A DNA stretch of 6,113 bases, from positions 1-6,113 of the forward strand of contig JAJGAH010000169.1 in NCBI GenBank assembly GCA_020844525.1. Reading direction: 5' to 3'. A model generated the notes under the pieces. That model was not told the DNA's origin, searched no databases, and saw nothing but the letters and a program-made list of their open reading frames with translations. Within the stretch, counting starts at the first letter, position 1; each line of letters begins with the position of its first letter. This document shows, one piece after another, positions 1 to 5,635 of the stretch. The translations under genes were made by a program, and so were the position numbers. Source of the stretch: Eubacterium sp. Its GTDB lineage: Bacteria > Bacillota > Clostridia > Lachnospirales > Lachnospiraceae.

Positions 1-3
1 GAT

Positions 4-9
4 AAGGAG
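4..9 (+). promoter_or_regulatory. Ribosome binding site of flgC
   Basis: AAGGAG lies 8 bases before the ATG at 18 and is a near-perfect match to the anti-Shine-Dalgarno sequence. It supports the chosen flgC start. A TAA at 3-5 overlaps it and could be the stop of an upstream gene, but too little sequence is present to tell. Confidence 0.8.
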
Positions 10-17
10 AACAAGGT

Positions 18-473
18 ATGTCATTTCTGGATTCATTTGATATCAGTGCTTCCGGTATGAGCGCACAGAGGGTCAGACTGGATGTCGCCGCCGAAAATAT
101 TGCAAATGTGGATACGACCAGAACCGCCTCGGGCGGACCCTATCGCCGTAAGGATGTGGTCCTTGAAAGCTATGGGCAGAATACATCCTTTGCGAATGCA
201 CTGCGGCAGGCAAGAACAGGGCAGACTGTCATAAGCTCAGGCAAACGAGGTGTCCGTGTCGGGCAGATTGTAGAGGATACACGATCCTTCAAGAAGGTAT
301 ACAACCCGTCCCATCCTGATGCCGACCAGGATGGGTATGTAGAAATGCCGAATGTTGATGTATTAAAGGAAACCGTTGATTCCATGTCAGCGACGCGTTC
401 CTATGAGGCAAATGTAACCGCCCTGAATGCGATGAAGCAGATGATTGCCAAGGCAGAAGAAATCGGTAAGTAA
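18..473 (+). CDS. flgC: Flagellar proximal rod protein FlgC
   Basis: FlgC is a subunit of the proximal rod, the axle joining the MS ring to the hook; it is exported through the flagellar type III gate and polymerises outside the membrane. The 151-residue length fits the family. The N-terminus has the rod/hook signature (SASGMSAQRVRLDVAAENIA at about residues 10-29, then TTRTASGGPYRR at 33-44). The C-terminus has the matching family motif (PNVD at 111-114 and SATRSYEANVTALN at 124-137), which pairs with the N-terminal helix in assembled rods. The start at 18 is supported by AAGGAG at 4-9 with an 8-base spacer. flgB would be expected upstream, outside the window. The usual downstream partner fliE is absent; fliY follows instead. 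The identification is firm. Confidence 0.97.
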   Translation: MSFLDSFDISASGMSAQRVRLDVAAENIANVDTTRTASGGPYRRKDVVLESYGQNTSFANALRQARTGQTVISSGKRGVRVGQIVEDTRSFKKVYNPSHPDADQDGYVEMPNVDVLKETVDSMSATRSYEANVTALNAMKQMIAKAEEIGK

Positions 474-487
474 AGCAGGACTGCTTT
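472..487 (+). other. Small inverted repeat at the flgC-fliY junction
   Basis: AAAGCAG at 472-478 and CTGCTTT at 481-487 are perfect reverse complements separated by two bases, so the RNA could form a 6-bp stem with a GGAC tetraloop. The left arm overlaps the flgC stop codon (471-473). The right arm ends in only three T residues, so it is a weak candidate for a terminator; it could equally protect the 3' end of the flgC message or be chance. Confidence 0.4.
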
Positions 488-505
488 GATGTAAAGAAGG
501 GGAAA

Positions 506-513
506 GGGAGAGG
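506..513 (+). promoter_or_regulatory. Ribosome binding site of fliY
   Basis: A purine-rich tract GGGAGAGG ends 7 bases before the ATG at 521. With the in-frame TAG at 518-520 it fixes the fliY start at 521, which matters because the protein then lacks the family's usual N-terminal CheY-binding peptide. Confidence 0.7.
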
Positions 514-520
514 GAAATAG

Positions 521-2299
521 ATGGGCACGACTGTTTTTAATAGTATGGAGCTGGATGCGATCGGTGAGATTATGAACATCAGCATCGGTGCTTCAGCTAC
601 AGCTGTTTCTACAATGCTGGGTACGGCAACCAAAATCACCGCACCGACGGTCAGTGTGGAGTCGCGGTCGCAGTTTGAATTCCGGGATTTCGAGCCGGCA
701 GTTGGCGTGGAGATTTCCTATGTAGACGGACTGCACGGCAGAAACATTATGATGTTCAGCCGGGATGATGTGCGCATCATTGTCGGAATGATGATGGGTA
801 TGGAGATCCCTGCCGACCAGTTTGTGCTGGATGAGATGAACGAAAGCGCCATCCGTGAGGTTATGAATCAGATGATGGGGTCATCTGCAACGGCGCTGTC
901 GGAATTCCTTGGTTATCCGGTAAACATTTCTACCCCTGTTTCGTTTGAGATCCAGAACGAAAAGGCATTTAAGGAGAAATATTTTCCGAATAATGAGGAA
1001 CAGGTTGTTGTTCGCTTCAAATTGGAAATCGGGGATAAGCTGAGCAGCGAATTCCTGAATATCATGTCTGTTTCACTGGCAAAGAAGCTGCTGGAGCCTT
1101 ACGCGTCAAGCCTGGGTTCTTCTGCTGATGCGGATGATGAAATGGTGGACGCAGAAGAAGCAGGTGCAGAAGATGCAGGTGCAAAGCAGGCCGCTGCAGA
1201 GAAGACTGACGTAGAGAGCACGGATACACAGGGAACCGGCACAGATACGGCTGCTGCAGGGGAAACAGAACCAGCCCAGGCAGGTGGAAGCGATAGCGGC
1301 AAACCACTTGATCAGAATGCGACAGATGCGCTTCTCGCCCGTCTGCGGGGTGAGACGCAGGAACAGGAATCGCAATCGCAGGAAGCCGCTGAAGAGAACA
1401 CAGCCCCTGCTCCGTCTCCAGCCCAGGAGGCTGAGATCTCCGATGAGGAGGCAAAAAGGCAGTTCCAGGATATTCAGAAACACAGCAGTGGCAACCGCTC
1501 TCTCAGCCAGGAGGAGATGGATGCCCTGATGGCAAAGCTGCGGACAGAGGATGCAGGTACTGCTCCGGAGACAACGGCAGCACCTTCTGCATCAGCACCT
1601 TCTACACCAGCACCGGCTGCATCAGTACCATCTGCAGAAGCACCCATTCCATCAGCATCAGCTGCCGCGCCGCATCCTGCATCAGCTGCAACACCATCAG
1701 CTGCTGAAGCACAGCCACAGCAGGGCCAGCCTTATGTAGAGCAGTCCTCAGGACAGCCTGCTCCTGTATACGCCGCGCCGGATCCGATGATGGCTTCTAT
1801 TCTTTCTGCCATGCAGCAGTCTCAGACGGCGATGATGGAGCTGATCCGGGAGATCCATGAGGAGAACAAGGAAGCGGCCCAGGCAAGAGAAGCGGAGCTG
1901 GAGGCCCTGCGGGAAGCTTCATCACGTGATGCCGCGGCGGATAAGCAGGAAAAGAATACGGCGCACAATAAAAATAGAATTTTGCGGTCCATGAAGGAGC
2001 CGGAATATGTAGATCTTCCGGATGATGGTGATGAGAATCCGGAGAACAAGGAGATGCTGATGCGTGTGCCGCTGGAAATCTCCGTCGAGGTTGGAAGAAC
2101 ACGCAAGCCGGTCAAGGATATTCTGGACCTGACGCAGGGATCCCTGGTCGTATTGGACAAGATGGCCGGTGAGCAGGCCGATCTCTATGTAAACGGCGAA
2201 TGTATCGCCCATGGAGACATTGTTGTAGTTGAGGACAATTTCGGTATTCGTATTACGGAAATTCTGAATCACGAAATCACGAAGGAGAATCAGGGATGA
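521..2299 (+). CDS. fliY: Flagellar motor switch phosphatase FliY, CheC-FliN type, with extended linker
   Basis: FliY is a C-ring protein of Gram-positive flagella that joins a CheY-P phosphatase to a FliN-type switch domain. Residues about 8-195 form the CheC-like region with two active-site motifs of the D/S-x3-E-x2-N-x22-P type: D12, E16, N19, P42 and S109, E113, N116, P139, both intact. Residues about 505-582 form the FliN/SpoA domain (MRVPLEISVEVGRTRKPVKD, then DILDLTQGSLVVLDK, then VNGECIAHGDIVVVEDNFGIRI). Between them is a linker of about 300 residues: acidic and Ala-rich (about 198-260), Pro/Ala/Ser-rich (about 345-400), and a charged probable helix (about 421-470). At 592 residues it is far longer than Bacillus subtilis FliY (about 380). 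An in-frame TAG at 518-520 directly before the ATG rules out an N-terminal extension. GGGAGAGG at 506-513 is the ribosome binding site. The usual N-terminal CheY-binding peptide is missing but occurs inside the linker (separate entries). The identification is firm; the linker's role is inferred. Confidence 0.94.
   Translation: MGTTVFNSMELDAIGEIMNISIGASATAVSTMLGTATKITAPTVSVESRSQFEFRDFEPAVGVEISYVDGLHGRNIMMFSRDDVRIIVGMMMGMEIPADQFVLDEMNESAIREVMNQMMGSSATALSEFLGYPVNISTPVSFEIQNEKAFKEKYFPNNEEQVVVRFKLEIGDKLSSEFLNIMSVSLAKKLLEPYASSLGSSADADDEMVDAEEAGAEDAGAKQAAAEKTDVESTDTQGTGTDTAAAGETEPAQAGGSDSGKPLDQNATDALLARLRGETQEQESQSQEAAEENTAPAPSPAQEAEISDEEAKRQFQDIQKHSSGNRSLSQEEMDALMAKLRTEDAGTAPETTAAPSASAPSTPAPAASVPSAEAPIPSASAAAPHPASAATPSAAEAQPQQGQPYVEQSSGQPAPVYAAPDPMMASILSAMQQSQTAMMELIREIHEENKEAAQAREAELEALREASSRDAAADKQEKNTAHNKNRILRSMKEPEYVDLPDDGDENPENKEMLMRVPLEISVEVGRTRKPVKDILDLTQGSLVVLDKMAGEQADLYVNGECIAHGDIVVVEDNFGIRITEILNHEITKENQG
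1307..1345 (+). other. Degenerate LSQxEIDALL-like peptide in FliY linker (copy 1)
   Basis: This stretch encodes FliY residues 263-275, LDQNATDALLARL. It matches the core of the CheY-P-binding peptide known from the N-termini of FliM and FliY (L-x-Q-x-x-x-D-A-L-L) but lacks the Glu-Ile pair. It resembles the better copy at 1502-1540, including the following A-x-L-R-x-E. It is probably a decayed or weaker duplicate. Confidence 0.5.
1502..1540 (+). other. LSQEEMDALM peptide inside FliY: relocated CheY-P-binding motif
   Basis: This stretch encodes FliY residues 328-340, LSQEEMDALMAKL. It closely matches the LSQ-x-EIDALL peptide that begins FliM and Bacillus FliY and captures phosphorylated CheY. 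Here it lies in the middle of the protein, between the CheC-like region and the FliN domain, flanked by low-complexity sequence that is probably disordered. CheY-P binding at this site is inferred from the motif alone. Confidence 0.7.
2282..2287 (+). promoter_or_regulatory. Ribosome binding site of fliO within fliY
   Basis: AAGGAG lies 8 bases before the fliO ATG at 2296 and also encodes two residues near the FliY C-terminus. The start codon overlaps the fliY stop as ATGA (2296-2299), an arrangement typical of translational coupling. Confidence 0.8.
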
Positions 2300-2649
2300 G
2301 GGAAGTCATAGCGATACTGGTCTGTATCCTGATCCTTGTCCTGGCCTGGTTCTGCAGCCGTTTTCTCGGGAAGACCTGGAACAGGAAGCAGAAGGGAAAA
2401 TATATGGAGGTGATCGATCAGACGGTCATCGGTCAGGACCGGAGCCTTTTGATTCTGCGGGTGCAGGAGCGGTATTTTCTTCTTGGGTCTGCAAGCGGAA
2501 AGGTCAGTCTGATTGCGGAGCTCGGGGATTTTTCCGAAGAGGAGGACAATTCTTCCGGAGGCACGGATGGTCCTCCGGATTTCAAGAGCGCTTTCCTGTA
2601 TAATCTCAAAAAATATACCGGCATAACCGGCGGAAAGAAGGATAACTGA
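2296..2649 (+). CDS. fliO: Flagellar biosynthesis protein FliO
   Basis: FliO is a small membrane protein that helps FliP assemble into the export gate ring and is not itself part of the finished gate. The 117-residue product has one N-terminal membrane span (about residues 4-20), a basic stop-transfer stretch (about 25-35), then the short conserved cytoplasmic segment: GKYMEVIDQTVIGQDRSLLI (34-53) and ERYFLLG (58-64). The rest is an acidic and Gly-rich tail. FliO is poorly conserved in general, so this call rests on the topology, the segment resembling other FliO proteins, and its place between fliY and fliP. Translation is probably coupled to fliY through the ATGA overlap. Confidence 0.9.
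   Translation: MREVIAILVCILILVLAWFCSRFLGKTWNRKQKGKYMEVIDQTVIGQDRSLLILRVQERYFLLGSASGKVSLIAELGDFSEEEDNSSGGTDGPPDFKSAFLYNLKKYTGITGGKKDN
2635..2642 (+). promoter_or_regulatory. Ribosome binding site of fliP
   Basis: AAGAAGGA at the end of fliO lies 8 bases before the fliP ATG at 2651. The fliO stop (2647-2649) is one base from that ATG, so the two genes are probably translationally coupled. Confidence 0.65.
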
Positions 2650-2650
2650 A

Positions 2651-3328
2651 ATGGAGGGAATCCAGACAACCACAGATCTGCTCAACGGTCTGAACGGGGG
2701 AAGTACACCGACACTGAATATGCTCTATACGCTGACGCTGGTTGCGCTGCTTCCTTCGATTGTGATCATGATGACATCCTTTGTGCGGATCATTATCATC
2801 CTTTCGTTTACCCGCAGCGCGCTGGGTGTGCAGCAGACGCCGCCGAATATTGTACTCGCAGGTATTTCTCTGTTTCTGACGCTGTTTATCATGAGCCCGA
2901 CGATCGCAAAGGTGAACGAAACGGCCTATCAGCCGTATCAGCGCGGAGAGATCACCCAGGAGGAGGCGATCGAGCGGATGCAGGTGCCGATGAAGGAATT
3001 CATGCTGAAGAACACGGAGAAGAAGACGCTGAACAAGTTTGTCGAGATGTCCGGAACAGAGAAGCTGGATGATCCGACACAGTATCCGCTGACCGTCGTG
3101 ACCCCGGCTTTCATGACCAGTGAGCTGAAGAGAGGCTTCATGGCAGGGTTTCTGCTGTACCTTCCATTCCTTCTGATCGACATTGTGGTGGCTACGACGC
3201 TGATGTCCATGGGAATGGCAATGATGCCGCCTACGATGGTATCCATGCCATTCAAGCTGTTGCTGTTTGTTTCTGTCAATGGATGGGATCTTCTGTTTTC
3301 CACGATTATTTCAAGCTTCCACACGTAA
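2651..3328 (+). CDS. fliP: Flagellar export gate protein FliP
   Basis: FliP forms the main ring of the flagellar type III export gate, five copies assembling with FliQ and FliR. At 225 residues it matches the Bacillus length and has no cleavable leader; proteobacterial FliP usually has one. Conserved blocks are clear: SFVRIIIILSFTRSALG (43-59) with QQTPPN (61-66), LFLTLFIMSPT (74-84), PAFMTSELK (152-160), LPFLLIDIVVATTLMSMGMA (171-190), and MPFKLLLFVSVNGWDLL (199-215). Hydrophobic spans lie at about 25-50, 67-83, 164-186 and 200-220. The central loop between the two halves carries the charged segment of about 88-140. The Met-rich gasket loop reads MAMM (189-192) instead of the common MMM-x. 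Identification is firm. Confidence 0.97.
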   Translation: MEGIQTTTDLLNGLNGGSTPTLNMLYTLTLVALLPSIVIMMTSFVRIIIILSFTRSALGVQQTPPNIVLAGISLFLTLFIMSPTIAKVNETAYQPYQRGEITQEEAIERMQVPMKEFMLKNTEKKTLNKFVEMSGTEKLDDPTQYPLTVVTPAFMTSELKRGFMAGFLLYLPFLLIDIVVATTLMSMGMAMMPPTMVSMPFKLLLFVSVNGWDLLFSTIISSFHT

Positions 3329-3380
3329 GGTGAGACTCCATATTTCAGATGTGGTTTTGAGTGTAAGACAGCAGCCTGCA

Positions 3381-3401
3381 GCATGGCGCAGGAGCCGATG
3401 C
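3381..3401 (+). other. Hairpin in the fliP-fliQ spacer
   Basis: GCATGGC (3381-3387) can pair with GCC (3394-3396) and ATGC (3398-3401), giving a 7-bp stem with one bulged G and a 6-base loop. It covers an in-frame ATG at 3383 and leaves the proposed fliQ ribosome binding site at 3406-3412 just outside. This is a visible pairing, not a computed fold. The rest of the 3329-3421 spacer shows nothing recognisable. Confidence 0.4.
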
Positions 3402-3405
3402 GCAG

Positions 3406-3412
3406 AAAGGGG
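3406..3412 (+). promoter_or_regulatory. Ribosome binding site deciding the fliQ start
   Basis: AAAGGGG lies 9 bases before the ATG at 3422. The in-frame ATG codons at 3383 and 3398 lack a properly spaced site: nothing useful precedes 3383, and AGGAG at 3390-3394 is only 3 bases from 3398. This favours 3422 as the fliQ start. Confidence 0.65.
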
Positions 3413-3421
3413 CCGGAATCG

Positions 3422-3685
3422 ATGACAAATGCTGAAGTGATAGATGTGGTTCGCAAGACGCTGATGACAGCCTTGCAGATAGCCCTGCCTTTTTTGCTGG
3501 TCAGTGCGCTGATCGGACTGGTGCTTGCCATTTTTCAGGCGGCAACGCAGATCAATGAACAGACCCTGATGTTCGTGCTGAAGCTGGTGGGAATTGTAGC
3601 AATGCTTTTTATACTGGGCAGCACCATTCTGGTAACACTGCAGGATTTTTTCAAGGATATTCTGCGCATGATTGCAGGAGGATAG
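3422..3685 (+). CDS. fliQ: Flagellar export gate protein FliQ
   Basis: FliQ is a small two-span membrane protein, four copies of which pack around the FliP-FliR core of the export gate. Starting at 3422 gives 87 residues, the normal size (about 89), beginning MTNAEVIDVVRKTL as in other FliQ proteins. Membrane spans are about 15-38 and 52-72, joined by the signature loop FQAATQINEQTL (38-49). After that loop most FliQ proteins have F-x-P-K; here it is FVLK (51-54), with Leu53 in place of Pro, and the later GPW segment reads GST (66-68). An in-frame ATG at 3383 would add 13 residues (100 in total) but lacks a ribosome binding site and family support. The last codons contain the fliR ribosome binding site. 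Confidence 0.94.
   Translation: MTNAEVIDVVRKTLMTALQIALPFLLVSALIGLVLAIFQAATQINEQTLMFVLKLVGIVAMLFILGSTILVTLQDFFKDILRMIAGG
3676..3681 (+). promoter_or_regulatory. Ribosome binding site of fliR inside fliQ
   Basis: AGGAGG lies 8 bases before the ATG at 3690 and overlaps the codons for the last FliQ residues (Ala-Gly-Gly). This perfect site supports 3690 over the upstream in-frame TTG at 3672, which would start before the site and has no good signal of its own. Confidence 0.8.
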
Positions 3686-3689
3686 AGGG

Positions 3690-4448
3690 ATGGTGTTTCT
3701 GTTTGGCCTGATCCTGATGAGGATGTCCGGGGCAATAGCCTTTAATCCGATATTCGGAAGGAATGAGGTTCCTCCCCTTGTAAGGGGAGCACTGACCTTT
3801 GCATGTTCCCTGATGCTTTATGTATGGACCGGAGGAGTCCTGGCCAAAGCGCCGGACTCGACTCTGGAGTTTGCGGTCATGGCCATCAAGGAGCTGATGC
3901 TTGGCTTCGTGCTTGGTTTTGGCATGCAGCTGGCGATTCTCGTGATCCGGTTTGGAACGGCGATTATTGACTATATGATGGGCCTGTCCATGGCGCAGGT
4001 ATATGATCCGGCCAGTAATACACAGATGACCGTGTCTACACAGATCTATTATATGTTCATGATGCTGGTCTTTATGGTAAATGGAGGACATCTCCGGTTT
4101 CTGCAGATTGTATTTGGCACTGCGAAGACCATTCCCTTCGGACAGGTTACGATTTCTCCGAAGCTTCCGGAATTCATCCTGGCGTATTTCTGCCAGTGTA
4201 TTGTGATTGGAACACAGTTCGCAATGCCGATCATCGTCATCGAACTGCTGACGGAGACAGCCATCGGAGTCATGATGCGCTTTATTCCCCAGATCAATAT
4301 CTTTGCAGTCAGCTTCCAGATCAAGCTGATTACCGGGCTGGCTATGCTGTTTCTTCTGTTTGTGCCGATGTCTTCTGTGATTGATCAGACATGGAATCTG
4401 ATGTTTGAGAAGCTGGATCAGATAGTGACACTTATGATGCCCGGGTAA
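3690..4448 (+). CDS. fliR: Flagellar export gate protein FliR
   Basis: FliR is the single subunit that completes the FliP ring of the export gate. From the ATG at 3690 the product is 252 residues, almost entirely hydrophobic, with several membrane spans. Family blocks are visible: NPIFGRNEVPPLVRGAL (19-35), KELMLGFVLGFGMQLAI (67-83), IIDYMMGLSMAQVYDP (92-107), NGGH (131-134), the AMP of the late span (178-180), and RFIPQINIFAVSFQIKLITG (197-216). Only about 6 residues precede the first conserved hydrophobic segment, shorter than in Bacillus FliR; a TTG at 3672 would add 6 more but has no suitable ribosome binding site. It is a separate gene from flhB, not the FliR-FlhB fusion known in some clostridia. 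Translation is probably coupled to fliQ. Confidence 0.95.
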   Translation: MVFLFGLILMRMSGAIAFNPIFGRNEVPPLVRGALTFACSLMLYVWTGGVLAKAPDSTLEFAVMAIKELMLGFVLGFGMQLAILVIRFGTAIIDYMMGLSMAQVYDPASNTQMTVSTQIYYMFMMLVFMVNGGHLRFLQIVFGTAKTIPFGQVTISPKLPEFILAYFCQCIVIGTQFAMPIIVIELLTETAIGVMMRFIPQINIFAVSFQIKLITGLAMLFLLFVPMSSVIDQTWNLMFEKLDQIVTLMMPG

Positions 4449-4500
4449 TCCGGATCATTCTCAGGTTTTGATTTTTTTGTGGTGTGGGCTGACAGGGCCG

Positions 4501-4508
4501 GGAAGGAG
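4501..4508 (+). promoter_or_regulatory. Ribosome binding site of flhB (GTG start)
   Basis: GGAAGGAG ends 11 bases before the GTG at 4520, a slightly long spacing. No in-frame ATG is available, and the encoded N-terminus from GTG fits the FlhB family. The rest of the 4449-4519 gap contains a T-rich stretch (4466-4478) without a stem before it, so no terminator is called. Confidence 0.6.
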
Positions 4509-4519
4509 ATGAGAACCGG

Positions 4520-5587
4520 GTGGCAAATGACGACAAAACCGAAAAACCGACCGCGAAACGTCTGCGAGAGGCACGGGAAGAGGGTAATGTCTTTCAGAGC
4601 AGAGACATTGTGACGGTTCTTGTTCTTCTTGCAGGCACCATTCTTCTGCGGGCGAGAATCTCATCCATTCGTCAGGTGATCCGGCAGTTTCTTCTTGATG
4701 TTCTTCAGCTTATACAGGGTGACCCGGCGAAGGCAATCTCCGGGCATCTGGCAGTCAGTTTCATCCGGGCTGCAGCTGTGACAGCCCTCCCGGTTGCACT
4801 GGTCATAGCTGTGATAGAGATCGTTGGCGGAGGGGTACAGACAAGGTTCAATTTCTCAAAGAAGGCATTGCAGCCTAAATTCAGCAGAATGAACCCTCTG
4901 AACGGCTTCAAGCGGCTTTTTTCACTTCGCGGCGTGATGGAGCTGCTGAAAAACCTGGCGAAGGTTGTCATCCTGGTGCTGTTTGTATTTGTCACGCTAA
5001 AGAGCGACGTCTACACAATAGCCCAGATGATTGACGTATCTGTTCCGGGATCCGAGATACTCATGTTTCGCATGCTTTTCGGACTTCTGTTCCGTATTAT
5101 TCTTGCCTTTGCCGCGATTGCAGCGGTAGACTGGGCGTTTCAGAAATGGCAGCACAGCCGTGATCTGATGATGACCAAGCAGGAGGTAAAGGATGAATTC
5201 AAGCAGGAGGAGGGCAACCCTGAAATCAAGGGAAGAATCAAAAAGAAGCAGAGAGAGATCGCACAGCGCCGCATGATGCAGCAGGTGCCGCAGGCGGACG
5301 TTGTCGTACGAAACCCGACACATGTAGCCGTTGCACTGAAATATGATCCCGAGCGTTCTGCCGCACCGATTGTCCTGGCAAAAGGACTGGACGCGGTTGC
5401 GCTGCGGATTATTCGTGTCGCAGAGCAGAACCACATTCCGTGGGTGGAGAATAAGGAGCTTGCAAGAGGATTGTATGCCTCCTGTGAGCTGAATATGGAA
5501 ATTCCGGCAGAGTATTACAGTGCCGTAGCCGAGCTTCTGGTTTATATTTACAAGCAGGAGAATCGGGCTGACATTTTTGATAAGTAA
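4520..5587 (+). CDS. flhB: Flagellar export gate and substrate-switch protein FlhB
   Basis: FlhB is the export gate component that switches secretion from rod/hook subunits to filament subunits after cleaving itself in its cytoplasmic domain. The 355-residue product begins with the family's charged tail, DKTEKPTAKRLREAREEGNV (5-24), followed by four hydrophobic spans (about 30-45, 82-105, 143-162, 183-205). The linker into the cytoplasmic domain has MTKQEVKDEFKQEEGNPEIK (218-237). The autocleavage motif NPTH is at 265-268 (bases 5312-5323), in the normal VVVRNPTHVAVAL context, so cleavage between Asn265 and Pro266 is expected. The C-terminus ends just after YIYKQENRA, without the proline-rich tail of enterobacterial FlhB. 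The start is GTG. Identification is firm. Confidence 0.97.
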   Translation: MANDDKTEKPTAKRLREAREEGNVFQSRDIVTVLVLLAGTILLRARISSIRQVIRQFLLDVLQLIQGDPAKAISGHLAVSFIRAAAVTALPVALVIAVIEIVGGGVQTRFNFSKKALQPKFSRMNPLNGFKRLFSLRGVMELLKNLAKVVILVLFVFVTLKSDVYTIAQMIDVSVPGSEILMFRMLFGLLFRIILAFAAIAAVDWAFQKWQHSRDLMMTKQEVKDEFKQEEGNPEIKGRIKKKQREIAQRRMMQQVPQADVVVRNPTHVAVALKYDPERSAAPIVLAKGLDAVALRIIRVAEQNHIPWVENKELARGLYASCELNMEIPAEYYSAVAELLVYIYKQENRADIFDK

Positions 5588-5635
5588 CCTGACGAGGCTG
5601 TAAAAGAGGCAGTATCAGGTGCTTAATTTATTTGT

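Noticed and set aside
1062..1483. Several open frames on the - strand opposite the fliY linker
   Set aside because: Low-complexity antisense shadows of the biased coding strand; no start signals or family features.
1284..1739. Open frames in the second reading frame inside the fliY linker, rich in Arg, Gln, His and Leu
   Set aside because: These are frame-shifted readings of the biased GCA/TCA/CCA-type codons of the linker, without ribosome binding sites or recognisable domains.
3383..3421. Longer FliQ starting at the ATG at 3383 (100 residues)
   Set aside because: There is no ribosome binding site before 3383 or correctly spaced before 3398. The extra residues have no family counterpart, and 3422 has a good site and the normal FliQ length.
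3672..3689. TTG start for FliR at 3672
   Set aside because: It lies upstream of the perfect AGGAGG site that serves the ATG at 3690 and has no site of its own.
4449..4519. Possible terminator before flhB (T-rich stretch at 4466-4478, CCGG repeat at 4441-4453)
   Set aside because: The only stem is 4 bp and is not adjacent to the T run, so it does not have the form of an intrinsic terminator.
4509..4610. Short ORF beginning at the ATG at 4509, overlapping the flhB start
   Set aside because: It directly abuts the AAGGAG with no spacing, is only about 33 codons in another frame, and has no recognisable content.
3690..5587. FliR-FlhB fusion as found in some clostridia
   Set aside because: fliR ends with a TAA at 4446-4448 and flhB has its own ribosome binding site and canonical N-terminus.
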